NCBI GenBank assembly: GCA_023014335.1
Contig: JAECYW010000002.1
Span: 2,356,001 to 2,420,000 of the forward strand
DNA length: 64,000 nt
Direction of reading: 5' to 3'
From: Galerina marginata
Lineage: Eukaryota > Basidiomycota > Agaricomycetes > Agaricales > Galerinaceae
The stretch's first letter is position 1. Every line of letters starts with the position of its first letter. The position numbers and the translations under genes were made by a program. Positions 41,740 through 53,784 of this stretch are shown here, piece after piece. A model generated the notes under the pieces. That model made no database searches and was not told where the DNA came from. It was given only the letters and a program-made list of their open reading frames with translations.

Positions 41740-43211
41740 TTAAGCTCGCCATGATACGTGAACTTCATCCGTTCGAAATCTGTCCAACTAGTTAAACCTA
41801 ATATGCAGGAAATTCGTCACGAGATTACCTCTGAGTGCATATAGCTTTCGACATAGGGGTTGCCAGTCCCATCCGGTAGCTCAATAAACCAGCCTGTGCG
41901 ATCATTATCCCATTGTCAATGCAGAATCTGGGGAGATTTTTCGTCAGGCGGTAAAGGGAGAGATCACTATTTCGTTATGCCACCAACCGTTCATCCGTCG
42001 CAAACACCTGTCCTCCCCGTTCATGCGCCATGGTCCCCATCATTTCCTGTAAACGTTCGTTGCCTGGAGAATGAAATGAGGCAATCAAAAAAGATAAAAC
42101 GAAAGCAGTGTTTCTTACAGCCGACGCCCCCCACGATAAGGACCTCCTTACTGCCAATGTGAGCCATCGCGCGTTCCGTAATCTCTACTAGCATCGAGAA
42201 GACAGTTTCTTGGAGCGAAAAACATAAGTCCGCAGGTGTTATGGCATCTTGATCCTCGGGGAGCGTATGATTACCACCCAGAAGGAAGTGTTTATCCAGT
42301 GTGTATGCTTCGATCGCTGTTAGGATTCCAGACAAACTGACGTCCATTCCCTTCGTTGTATATGGAAGAGGAACCAGCCGTTTTCCTCTGTAAGTCATAT
42401 AAGGATAAGGAAATCGTAGAGAAAGTGTAATTTACAGTTTGGCAGTTTGCTCGATATTGAAACCTGGGCTAGGGTTGTTGCTAAGATTCAAGACCCGAGC
42501 GAAGCGGTCGAGACAGTTTCCGACTGCAATATCCAACGTTTCCCCGAATATGCGGTAGCACTGTCTGGAGTACGCGATTACTTGGGTATTACCACCCGAT
42601 ACGTAGAGGACAACAGGATTTTTTGCACCGGTGATTTCTCTCCCCATCTCGATATCTGATATCATGTGGCTCAGCGCGTTTCACCTATCCGTTGGCAGTG
42701 GTTAACTCACGGCCTACACAGTGATTTACCGCAACCAATGGCTTTTCGTGCAGGAGAGAAAGAGTCCTTGCCACCAGCGCAACGGATTGCAACGGAGCAC
42801 CCATACCAGGGCCTGAAGTTACACATGTCAGCCAAAATATCAACAGGAAATTTTCTAATACCTTTGGTATAGCATATGCAATCCAGATCTGATAAGGAGA
42901 CTCCGGCCATTGAAAGCGCATCGTTTATCACTTTGAACGCCCATTGGCGATGGTGAAGAGCTGTATCACGAGGCTGAAACCCCTCACCTGCGGTGTGATG
43001 TAGGTATGCCTGACGTTGGACAGAACGGCGGATTGACCATCAGGAGAGTGACGGATTATCCCAGCTCCAAGTTTATTTGCAGAACCCTCAAGCCCCAGGG
43101 CCAGCACTGACCGCCCTGTCGCCGCGAACGGATTAGGAATGACCAGTCAAGCGACAGCAGACCGTTAGATTCACCTAAGCTCGGGAGTGGATTCGAGGAC
43201 GTGCGTTTCAT
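41740..43211 (-). CDS. KAE1: KAE1/OSGEP, tRNA t6A synthesis (KEOPS complex)
   Basis: Catalytic subunit of the KEOPS complex, which transfers threonylcarbamoyl to A37 of ANN-decoding tRNAs. Spliced blocks: [54 protein letters not shown], the metal motif NHCVGHIEMGR (its second His and the following Ile form across an intron joint), [52 protein letters not shown] and the end [13 protein letters not shown]. It lacks a mitochondrial presequence, so it is the cytosolic/nuclear KAE1 rather than QRI7. It starts at 43211 ([13 protein letters not shown]) and carries about seven short introns. Confidence 0.93.
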
Positions 43212-43502
43212 AGTCTTTGTTGGTTGAATCTCAGTGGGAATGCGTGAGTCCACGATCTGCTGAGGCTGATCTATTGATCGATCTATTTGATGTTGGGTAT
43301 ATCAGATAAGATATATAGTGTCCTGATATTGTTAATGAGATTAGGGACAGGTCATGGTAATTACTATAGGCAAACTACAAGAAAAAGTGTTAAGAATTGG
43401 AATAGAATACATATGCAATAAGAATAGAGGTACAAGAACGAATGGTCAAAGTAACGACGGTATGATCATGATTGAAAGAGATCGGACATATATGAAGTGA
43501 CG

Positions 43503-45679
43503 TCAGCCAGCTTTGGAATTTCGGATTACTTTCTTGTATGAGAGCAAGGCAGCATATAGCGAGTCATCAAACCCCAAAAACTGCAGCTGAACGCAAGGAA
43601 CGAGAAGATCTCCCATGTCATAGGTAAGCATGATGTTCTCTGACGATCGTGGGTCTTGGCATTTATCCTTGGTGAGTTTAGCATACATGTATTTAACCTG
43701 GAATGACACTTAGCGTACAGCCGTTATTGATATTATCAAAACTCACATCATTTGCAAGGGTAGTCCATTCTTCGACAGACAGTGGCTTGACGCGTGCAAC
43801 TTCATATTTACCGAGGTAGCGAAAAGTTCGAGTTCTTGTGTGACTCTTTGGGAGCCCCACGAACAAGTTCCGAATGACAGGAGACTTGTACGATTCTTTG
43901 TCTTTCCCAAGACCAACAAAGAGAAATCCGTGCTGACCTGGTCTGGAAGGGCACCAGGGGTGATGGTTAAGCGTTGGGCATAGGTAGGAAGATACAATAG
44001 CCTTCTTGTCCATACAGTTAGCCGGGAGACTATGTGTAAGCTGAGCAGGGAATTGACAATCGTCTGCGAGATAGACTCACTGCTCAATGAGTGACTGAAC
44101 ACCATCACCAAGGGCATCCTTCAGGAACTCACGGTCGAAAATGTTTTCCGAGGCATTAACCACGACATTGGGGGCAGAAGGGAGTTTTGCAACTGCCTCT
44201 TCCCTCCCTGGTGGTAGAGAGAAGGGTATTCCGGAAGTGTTTTCCTCAATCACAGACTTTTCGTCGATGCGAAGCGCGTTATCAACAAAGGTTTTCGTCC
44301 GCTCGGCGGGTTCAATATCCGAAATCCTGGACCGATTGATAGAACTGAAAGATAACTTTGAGGACTTGCGCGAGTCAGGCCGTAAAAAATTGGTTGAGAT
44401 GGGATGCAGAACGCCCGAGGCAGAATGTCGTGCCTACCCAAGGAATCAGAATCCTGGGATTCACTAGAGAAACAATCGGCTTACGATTTCTTGAAGCTTG
44501 ACGATGGAGGTCAATAGGACTTTAGAGTTGTCTTCGGCTTTCTGTAGCTTCCCGTGAGTTATGGCCAATTCATCGCGCAGGCGTTGGTTGTCCAATTCAC
44601 GAGCCTCAAGTAATTGTTTAAGGCCGTCAATCTTCAACGAGGGAAAGCTCAGCACTGAGTAGACTTTGAGGTGGTTGTTTCAACGAACATACCTGTCGCT
44701 TGTAAAGCAATAACAACTTGTGGCTGGAGTATACCAGGCTGTTGAACAAAGTGCTTAGAACCAACCAACAAACACAGGAAATCGGATACGCAATGATACC
44801 TGTGTTGATTCACCACGTTCGTCGTCGATCCTCTAATAAAATTAAACGACGTCATGATTTGCACGTTGAGCATAACACGAACCTTCTCCAGAAGAGTACG
44901 CTTCGGCGGAGAGTTTTTGGGTGGATCTTTCTCTATTGCTTTTGAATGATACATTTCGTCGCGTAGTTTTGTCATTTGTTCCTTGTGATTTAACGACAGC
45001 TTTTCGTTCTCTAGCGTCAGCGCTTTGATCTGCTCCAAAGAGGAGGCAAGCTATTCATGTTGATAAGAAGAAAGAATGAAGGAGGGAGGGATAGACGAAC
45101 CTCTTGTTGCAATCGCCGATATTCCTCTTTGGCTCTGCTTAAACCAACTTCCGGCATCCTGCAGCTCGTCTTGGATGGTCGAATTGATATCATCGTCTTC
45201 AGGAACCAAATGCGGGCTCTCCTCGCGGATTTGGTCAGACTGCCGCAAGTCTCTAACATCAGTTTCTGCGCAGATTATTTACTAGGCTGCGGTATAACGC
45301 ACGCTGTACTTGCGATGAGTGGGGAGGACAGAACCAATGTGAGGCATCCTTACTTCTTCCTGGACCTTTGCTAGTTCCTTCTTGAGTGTGATCACGTTCT
45401 CGGACGCGTCAGACCAGCGCTTGACCACATTGGACCAGAAGACTTCATCCATCGAAGGGCATCCGTCGCGCAAGCACAAAGTTCGAACCTGAGAGTGAAA
45501 GGCCTTTACTGTATGCGGGCTGTCGGCCCTTGTCCACAGGCCCAGGGTCGGCCGTTGTCATCGTTTCAGGAAGGTTGATGTTCGCCCGCCAAAACTTGCT
45601 ACCACATAACAAAATTTTTTCATGTTTCAATTTACCTCTCTGGAAACGGCGGTGCAGCACTCGACGCTCGTTGCAACAT
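43503..45679 (-). CDS. Coiled-coil protein with DUF6697-like C-terminus
   Basis: Basidiomycete protein of unknown function. From 45679 the start MLQRASSAAPPFPER splices to SKFWRANINLPETM. A long charged coiled coil follows, including EVFWSNVVKRWSDASENVIT, ITLKKELAKVQEE, QIKALTLENEKLSLNHKEQM and LKQLLEARELDNQRLRDELA. The C-terminal ~190 residues form a compact domain: HPWCPSRPGQHGFLFVGLGK, RNLFVGLPKSHT, RYLGKYEVARVKPLSVEEW and YDMGDLLVPCVQLQFLGFD. I recognise this as the DUF6697 type. An internal Met (MTTADPGPVDKG) is an alternative start. The arrangement suggests an oligomeric scaffold, but no role can be assigned. Confidence 0.75.
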
Positions 45680-45884
45680 GGTGTGCCGTTTATGTATATG
45701 GAAAATCAACCGATATGCTCGAAGGGTGGTAAGTAAAAATCACATCTATTGAGAACGGGAGAGTGGTAGGTATTAAGGATGTTGGAGAGGTCAATAAAGT
45801 GTACATGACAGACAGGACATGATGTGAGTCTCGTCTTGACACGGTCGAAGTAGCTCTATAGTTGATGATTAATGTGCTAGCGCT

Positions 45885-47500
45885 TCACAGCATAAACGTC
45901 AAAGGGTTTTCGAGATATCCTTTGAAGGCAGCCAGCCATTTGGCGCCAACAGCACCATCGACAGTTCGGTGATCTGAGCTGAGGGTTACTTTCATAGACT
46001 GGATAACTTTGAAGCCGCGTTCCTCCTCTGCAGTGGGAATGACTTTAGCTTCTGTCGAACCAACGGCCAAGATGCAAGATTGAGGGGGGTTGATGATGGC
46101 GGTGAAGTGCTCAATTCCAAACATTCCGAGGTTAGAAATTGTGAAAGTACCACCCTGTAATCGAATACCAAAACCGTTGGTTTATCAATTTAGAATGATT
46201 GAAAACTTTCGAACCTGATATTCGGTAGGCTGGAGTTTTCCATCCCGAGCTTTCTTGGCCAGTGCCTTCGTCTCGGCAGAGATAGTCGCCAATCCTTTGG
46301 AACCAGCGTCTTTGACAATGGGAGTGATCAAGCCAGTGGGTGTGGCGACAGCGACGCAGATGTCGGCCTTTTTGTATCTGGAACAAGGGCATTTTAGTAC
46401 TAATAGTATGGAGCAGAATACAAGTACTGACGTTCGAATAACTTCTCCTAGCCAGGCAGAGTTTGCTTCTGGAACATCGGCCAACGCACATGCAACAGCT
46501 TTCACGATGAAGTCGTTCACGCTTAATTTCTGGTCTTTCGCGGATAACGTCTTGTTGAAGACCTCGCGAAGTTTCAAGACCTTGTCCATGTTGATGTCCA
46601 CAGTTAGGTAGTAATGCGGTATCTCCTGTTTAGATTGCGTGAGGCGAGCGCCAATCGTGCGACGCATGTTGGAGACGGGGGTGTCAACATAATCGCCCGG
46701 CGTTGCTTGAGCAGTGGTTGGAGCAGATGCAGGAACGGCGGCAGCAACGGGCTTGTACTTTTCGACGTCCTCTCGAATGATGCGACCTGAAGGCCCAGTT
46801 CCCTTGATTTTGGATAGAGGAATTCCTTGCTCAAGGGCAATTTTCTTTGCGATGGGTGAGGCAAAGATACGTTGACCAGGTTGAAGCTCCTTAGCTGCGT
46901 GACTAGGAGGAGGAGAGGATTTTTGAGATTCTGGGGGTGGTGGTGCGGTCGTTTTCTCTTCTTTGGGAGGTTGGGCATCGGCTTTTGCTTGCTGAGTTGT
47001 GGCTTTCTTGGCCACCTCGTCGGCACCTGCCAGGTCGTCACCCTCTTCACCGATGACACCGATGACAGAGCCAACAGCTACTCCTTTGCTTCCGTCATTT
47101 GCCTAGACATAGTCTATGTTACCAGGTCAAGATAAGAGGCACAAGGAAATATCTTACAATGATTTTAGCAAGGACACCATCGTCCTGAGCTTCGACGTCG
47201 ATGGTGGCCTTGTCGGTTTCCTGACAAGGGACGTGTAAATCAGTGGAGCGAGAGCGAGAGAACATGCAACAGACAATCTCAAGAAGAACGTCGCCCGCAG
47301 AAAACGAGTCGCCCTCTTTCTTCTTCCATGACGCAATTCCACCTTCGGTCATGGTTGGACTCATAGCTGGCATGTTGAATGGCGTGAGGGCACGTCTACG
47401 CGAGGAAACGTGGAAACCTGTGCAGACGCTCAGTTTTCTCTGAGAGCAAATAAAAAGAGTGCATACCTCTTGCAAAAACACGAGCCAGAGTGGAAGCCAT
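45885..47500 (-). CDS. LAT1: Pyruvate dehydrogenase E2, dihydrolipoamide acetyltransferase
   Basis: Core acetyltransferase of the mitochondrial PDH complex. The presequence [20 protein letters not shown] joins across intron 1 to the lipoyl domain, with the modified Lys in [18 protein letters not shown] Pro/Lys-rich linker leads to the E1/E3-binding domain ([35 protein letters not shown]). The catalytic domain follows ([40 protein letters not shown]) with the active-site DHRTVDGA near the C-terminus. There is one lipoyl domain, as is usual in fungi. The intron after EVIRT is open if retained. It is divergent from CSL4 (119 bp) and is a client of the lipoyl synthase encoded nearby. Confidence 0.95.
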
Positions 47501-47619
47501 TGCGTTGAGGAGGTGGTTCAACAGAAAACACTCGACACGCGAAATTTGGGGAAAGTACATGATGCATTCCCCATTAGGTCGGGCCAAATAACTGCAAGCA
47601 CGGCTTCACCTTGTCCTCC
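47501..47619. promoter_or_regulatory. Shared promoter, PDH E2 / CSL4
   Basis: A 119-bp gap between divergent start codons. It must drive both genes; no recognisable factor site stands out. Confidence 0.4.
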
Positions 47620-48341
47620 ATGACTGTTTTACCTGGCCAACCCATCAACCTCCCAGCTAGAGGTCCAGCCCCGCAATTGGGCCCGGGCGTCTACGAAAGA
47701 GATGGTCACATACGTGCCAGTTTGTTAGGCGCCCCGCGTTTTCAGGGTTCTGTTCGTCTTCCTCTTCATCCTCCTTGACTTCTCCGGCCAAATGTCGTCT
47801 CCTTCACTCAGACTTTGACCGTTCCTCGGGTTCAACCTCATACCCCAATGCCAGGTTCTGTCGTGATCGGTTCTGTGACCCGTCTTTCACCCTTGCAAGC
47901 TATGATATCCATCACAGTCGTCGATGGTGTCCCTCTTCCTGCCGGTGAAGAGTTCACTGGGGTCATTCGAACACAGGATGTCCGTGCAACAGAGAAGGAC
48001 CGGGTGAAGATCGGAGATTCCTTCCGAGGTGGGGATGTCGTGCGTACGCAAGTTGTGAGTTCTTGTTCTGGGGCCGCAGAATGTCGCTGTGTGGATTCAT
48101 CACATGTCAGATATCCCTCGGCGACGCGCGCAGCTACTTTGTGACGACTGCTCGTAACGACCTAGGAGTAATATTTGCTACGAGCGAAGCTGGTAAATCA
48201 GGCGAACTGAATTACAATGGCTGTTGATGCATCTTTTCCGCAGGAGCGACATTGGAGCCTGTATCGTGGCAGGAAATGCGTTGCCCGAAAACTGGGAAGC
48301 TGGAGAAACGAAAATGTGCAAAACCGTTAGATATGCTGTAG
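47620..48341 (+). CDS. CSL4: RNA exosome cap subunit CSL4
   Basis: S1-domain cap protein of the RNA exosome, in 3'-to-5' RNA decay and rRNA processing. It starts at 47620 (MTVLPGQPINLPARGPAPQ) with the N-terminal YERDGHIRASLLG motif. The first intron ends at 47814 and leads to TLTVPRVQPHTPMPGSVVIG. The S1 domain includes FTGVIRTQDVRATEKDRVKI, SFRGGDVVRTQV and ISLGDARSYFVTTARNDLGV. The C-terminal zinc-ribbon-like end reads SWQEMRCPKTGKLEKRKCAK. Three short introns; the stop TAG is at 48339-48341. Confidence 0.93.
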
Positions 48342-48520
48342 TAGACTACCAAAATGCTTCCAAGTTGGATGTCACCAAAAAAGGCAATCGTGTGATGTCT
48401 GTAGTTGCAACTTTCTCCCAAACTGCCTCCACCGCTGCTGCGAGACCGGTCTCGCAAGCACTGGTCTCCAACATGACCGCCGTTCTCTCCCCCACTGACC
48501 TCCTTCGTAAGGATCGCCAC

Positions 48521-50727
48521 ATGTCCCTCGACGACAATGGCATTGGGTTCGCGTTCTGGTCCCCACCACCCTCATTTTCCACTGACCCGAACCTCGTTAG
48601 ATTCTCTACGAACACGGATTGGCGCGAAAAGTACAATGAGGTAAACCAAGTCCCTAACCTCGATATTGTATATTCACCCCTCTGTTCAAGGTCCTTGATA
48701 TGTTGGCAGAGACCCGTGCTGAGCTCGACGACTTCCACCAGGCGAGCAAGGAGCTGGAGGCAGAGTTGGAGAGTGAACTTCAACGGACGGAAAGGGCACA
48801 GCAGGACCTTCAGGCCAAAGTAATTAGGGGGGAGAATGAGCGCGAGGAGTGGAAGGTACGCGTTCCCGTTGTATCACATTTGCGCACTTTTACACTCTGG
48901 GCTTAGGGCAAGTTCATGTCTTTGCAAACGACGCACAACACTACGACAACCTCTCTGCAGCGAGAATTGGACCAACTTCGACAGGAGCATCAAAAAACCA
49001 AAGTACACCTACGAGAGCTGGAAATGGGAAATGACGATCTGGAACGCAATGAACGCGCAGTCTCCTCCAGCCTAGCCGATATGGAAACCAAATATTCAAA
49101 GGCGCTGGAAGAGAAGATACTTCTTGAACACGAGCTGTTGGAGAAAGCTGGCCTTGAGGAAGAAACACAGCGACTTAAAGATGAACTAAGAGGTGGGTTT
49201 TCAAATCTGTGGTTGAGGGCTACTCTGATTTTCAGTTTAGATGCCAATGTCGAAATTTCAATCCTCAAAGACCAGCTCAAAGCTCTCCATTCTCAACAAG
49301 ATTCATCTTTCATTTTAGCCAGACCTCAGGGACCACAAACTTCAATTCCATCTACCGAAAACCTTTTGCAAACGGCACCTCCCCCAGATTTGGATTCGGC
49401 TGACGTTTCCCCGACTTCCGACTCGTCCCCACCGAACACAATGATGACTCCGAAGGCTTCCTTATCGCGGCCAGCTGTTCCATCGCCCTTTATGCCTCAC
49501 AGCATATCTTACCAAGATAAACTTGCTCTTGAGAAACCCACTCCTTTGAAAAACTCATCCAATATTCTCCGGTCAAGCACCCTTCCAATGTTCTCTTCTC
49601 CGTCTACTTCTAGCCCTCGCAACTTTGTTAAACCCCCCGCCGTTCGTAACGTCTCTTCGACAAGCACGTCTACCACCGGATCTGTTGCTAAGAATAAGGG
49701 AGTCCAAATGGTATCAGAAATGCGTGCAAGGGTGCGTAATTTGGAGCAAAAGATTCACACCCGAGTTCCTCGACTGCGCATGGCAAGCATCACCGGCCGC
49801 CAAAGCTTTAATCCAAATTCTGGATCTATAACCCCGATCACAGGGACGAGCTCTCCTACGTCTGTAGCATCGAACGCCTCCACTGCCAAGACGAGCTGGG
49901 AATCTCATAGAAAGAGTATCGATTCTCGCCGTAGTAACGACAGCCCATCGGAGAATCATCCAAAGAAAGATGGTGATTCCTCAGGATGGGTTCTTATAAT
50001 GGAAGACTCCCCTTCTCCCCAAAAGAATAAAGGAGCCAAACCTGTTAAAGAGAAGCGCAGACTTTCGAACTCCATTGCAACAGCACCGACAGCCTTCCGT
50101 CCAACCGCTTCTTCCATACATCGCCCGACTTCCCCGTCTCTCAGCACTGGATCCATGAATCCTCTGTCTCTCAGCACGGGCTTGCGCCGACCCCAGTCAA
50201 GGCTTTCTGGCGGCGGATCTTCGTCAGCCTCACCGATTGGCCGCCCACAAACCCCAACGTTTTTGCCAGTACCCTCCAATAGTCTTTATTCCTCATCCTC
50301 TAGCACCACGGTGGGCATGAAGCGCTCAACCGGACCTGGTGCATCAAACCCTTATAACCAACTCAAGCGATCGTCGCTAGGAAAGAGTCCGGCGGTTCCA
50401 GTTCCGCCGCTTCCCAAGAACGTTCGCGAAAGACCAACGACTATGCCTCCGGCAGGATACGCAAGACCTACCTCAGATCGTTTATCTCCTGTTGAATCGA
50501 AAACCCTCCCCGTTCTTCCAGACGACTTGCATTCCAATGTCACTATTCGACCTAGTACCAGGGTGCCATCCTCGACAAGCGGGACCTCTCTTCTCTCTAA
50601 GAGTCGAATTGGACGGCCGAGTGGTGGGGGAACTTCTGGTCGCAGAAGTGCCGGCGGGGTAGAATCCAGCAATGTTCTGGATATCACGGATCTTCAGCCT
50701 CGTTCTGGAAATTCTTCGACTAACTGA
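48521..50727 (+). CDS. NudE/NDEL1-family dynein regulator
   Basis: Nuclear-distribution protein that links LIS1 (NudF) and dynein. The start at 48521 reads MSLDDNGIGFAFWSPPPSFS; an in-frame Met at 48473 is an alternative. The coiled coil begins WREKYNE, then VLDMLAETRAELDDFHQASK, KELEAELESELQRTE and GNDDLERNERAVSSSLADME, closely following NDEL1. The DDLER and RLKDELR blocks are typical. The second half (about 400 residues) is Ser/Pro/Arg-rich and disordered, with GWVLIMEDSPSP and polar repeats, as in other fungal NudE proteins. Introns fall after KYNE, after EEWK and before DANVEI, all in phase. Confidence 0.9.
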
Positions 50728-51025
50728 ACTTTTTCCAATGTTTTTGATTGGATATGATACGGAAAGTTATATCACTTATTATCGTGTCACGTAGTCCACA
50801 CATTCCTTGACCTTTTAACTATTTTCAGATGATTTATGTCAACCTTTTGCTTACCTTAATGTCCTAATGATCAGCGTTGTATGGTATCTGTATGAATATC
50901 TGCGCTTTCAGCGGCTTTGAGTCGACTAGAGGCTGATCACAATGGAAAGTCCCACGCCAATTATTGGCGTCGTTGACTCTTGCTGGCTTTTCTTGAACGC
51001 CTTCCCTCCCTCCCTCCATCCCTCT

Positions 51026-52655
51026 ATGATGTCCTCGATGCAGGCAGACTCATCTTCTGCGCCTGAACGATCACTTAATCGTCAGGTTGTTCTTGAAGAG
51101 GAGGAGTACACCGAAGCTCTTTCGCGTATCATTGCCCGTGACTTCTTCCCATCATTGGTGCACCTTGACGCTACCAACGACTATCTCGATGCTCTGCAGA
51201 CTCGGGACCCACACTTGATCAATGCTTCAGTACGACGTCTAGAAGAGGTCAGTTTTACTCCAGCCACCTCCAGAAGAGGATGGGGACCATCACAAACACC
51301 ATCAAGGACGCCTTATGGACTGGCCTCTGAGACACCTATTAGAGGCGAGCCAGCACAGAAACGCGCAAGATATGAAGCGGACATGACTTTGGACGAATTT
51401 CAAGCGCGTTACACCTCCGAAGATAATTCCAGCTTCACCGAGATCCTCGACGAAGAGAATCGTGTTCGCAAAGAGAGGTGGGGTTGGGCTTGGAATGCGC
51501 AGGAACGGGTCGACAATCAGCAAGCGAAGATGATAGAGAGAAGAGAAACTATGCTTATTGAACCAGCCAAAGTCACTGGTGTCCGAGAGAAATTCTTAAT
51601 TGAGGTTCCGAAGCCTGCCGGTCTGCTTACCGATGGCCATGAAGACACTAAAGGAGGAGAGGTCAAGACTGACCCTCAGAGAGAACGGGCTGTTGCTGTT
51701 GCCAATTTAGAAAGTTTAACCGAAGACATGCCACTCGACGTTATGGCCCCACAGAAGGATACTCGCCCGGCTGGTGTGGATGGATGGAAATTCAAGGTAC
51801 TTACGCTCTATCCTCTAGATGTATCTACGTCTTACTCATCATGAATAGGCTCGGAATTCCTTGATGTTTCCACCAGATGCAGATGTTTCTCCATATCACC
51901 CTAAACGCATTCCTTCTGAAGCTGAAGCGAACCCCAAGGCCGTCAATTATGCCAGTACCAGATTGACTGAACGCGAGCACTTAGTGGGTGACTCCAAGTC
52001 GTTGTCAGCTCCTCCAAGCCCAACTCGGAGTCGTATCGACGCTGCAATTTCTGGAACACCCTGTAAGTACATCCCGCTTTTTGTCTTTATTATTATTGAC
52101 TTGTTCTCAGATCGTCCTAGTTCGCCAAACGAAAGAGGGTTCTCCCTCGTTCCCAATCTTCCTTCGCCCACTCCAGCTGAGTTGGGCCCGACTGCACTGA
52201 GACAACTCATGACCTGGGGAACACTCAATTCAACCCCAAGGATCATTAGCCAGACCGGCGACCCTGCTGATCTGCGCACCCCTTTCCACATACCTGATAT
52301 CTCGACAAGAGAAGCAATCTCTCATAAACTCTCTGACAATGCCTCCAAAAGTTTGCGAGCGAAGGCTGAAATGCTTGGTTCTTCCAGCCGAACCCCTCGG
52401 ACAAAGTCGACTTTGTTACAGAAAAAGGGAAACATGGCCCCCCCTTCATGGACCCCCAGACGAACACAGGCTGCAGGCAACTTAACGCCCGCTGCTCGTC
52501 GGTTGCTGCAGAGGACAGCCATGGGAACAGCTGCTAGCAGAAGAGCTGATGCTATGGAACGGGAGGCTGGCTGGGATTTGGGTGCGAAAGGCCGAGAGAA
52601 AGACCTTGATCGTGTACGGTGGACACCAACACCTACACCTGTAAGCCGAAGATAA
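51026..52655 (+). CDS. ESS2: ESS2/DGCR14/Bis1 splicing-associated protein
   Basis: Nuclear protein of the ESS-2 family, associated with late spliceosomes. The conserved start is LNRQVVLEEEEYTEALSRII, ARDFFPSLVHLDATNDYLDA. Further conserved blocks: MTLDEFQARYTSEDNSSF, TEILDEENRVRKERWGWAW, VDGWKFKARNSLMFPPDA, LMTWGTLNSTPRII and the end GWDLGAKGREKDLDRVRWTP. The most likely start is Met 51026 (or 51029), just after a pyrimidine tract at 51001-51024; an in-frame Met lies further upstream at 50942. Two introns (after GWKFK, and within the TP/YRPSS joint near 52062-52110) are in phase. Confidence 0.9.
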
Positions 52656-52770
52656 ATAAACGGGTAAAGCCTTGTAGACTTAGGTTATGTATAATTGAAA
52701 GCCGGCATTTGCATGGTGCAACAATTTACATTCTTGTACCACGAGTGAATGTAATAGTGCTCATAGGTTG

Positions 52771-53684
52771 CTATGACCCATCCAACCTCCTCCGTTTAAC
52801 ATCAGGAGGTGCTTCATCGTCACCAGTGTTTTTTGTTGTCGATTTTGGCGGATTTTCAGCAGTGCTTGGAATGGCATGTTTAACTTTCTTCTTGACCACA
52901 ACGCCTTTGAGACCTTTTTTCAGGTCCTTCTTGCTGGCGGGGGGTTTCGGCTTCGCAGCTGCTGAAGAAGTGGTTGAGCCAGATATGGCCGGTGGAGGGT
53001 TATTTACTGCACTCGTCCGAGCTGCTACTGCTCTGTACAGTGCAATGTCAAGGTTCAGCGCATTAGTGATGTAGGTGGAAGAGACGGACTCTTTGAAATT
53101 CCTGACTTCTTCTCCATCCTTTTCCTTCCGTTGCCGTTCCTCTTCTTCTTGACGCTCTCGGATAGAATCCAAGAACATGATCTCGTCTTCTTCGAGGGCA
53201 CGAAACTGATTGGCTGGACGAGAAGCTGAGCAAGGCGTATAAATATATGGAGCCAAGATCTACCTAGTTTCGTCTTTTCTTCCCATTCTTCTTGCTTGGC
53301 TATCTGCAAGAACACTTGAGGGCGGAGGACATGCAAGAACGCACAAGACAAACCCTATTCGCGGCGAGTTTCTATGCGTTATATCGAAACCAACAGCAGG
53401 AAGTGAATACGGTATGCTGGAAAGAAACTACCGGCATACTCACTTCTGCGAGAGACCTGCCATCGTAAACCTCTTCTTGCTGTTGGGGAGGGGGTTCCTG
53501 ACCGAGCCTGAGGTTTCGAGTGAGTTCCTAGAGTAACTTGTCGAAAATGCGAGGCCAACCTAGCATATGCAGCTTTCCACTGCTCCTCTCGCCTCACTTT
53601 TGCTGTGTCGACCTCATCTTGTGTTATAAAACGGGATCCGACGACGCCCGCCGAAAGGGAGGGTATGAGGGATTCCTCAGCCAT
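52771..53684 (-). CDS. FYV6: FYV6 / FAM192A (NIP30-domain) protein
   Basis: Family member of FAM192A/PSME3IP1 and yeast Fyv6, a step-two splicing factor. It starts MAEESLIPSLSAGVVGSRFI. The NIP30 domain is assembled from several small exons: RLGQEPPPQQQEEVYDGRSL, then AEKLAANRIAKQEEWEEKTK, then QFRALEEDEIMFLDSIRERQ and EVRNFKE. A 57-nt intron with donor GTCCGT, ending near 53037, joins E to AVAARTSAVNNPPP. It has no stop, so retention keeps the frame. The tail is Lys-rich (KKDLKKGLKGVVVKKKVK) and ends at 52771. It converges with ESS2, another spliceosome-linked gene. Confidence 0.85.
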
Positions 53685-53784
53685 GGTGGTCAGAATGAGA
53701 GGGGCGTGACTTCCTTTCCTGCTGAGCAGCTGATTTCAATGCCCGGATGACATCCTTCTCTGTTCCTAACGGCGTCCTCTGCGA

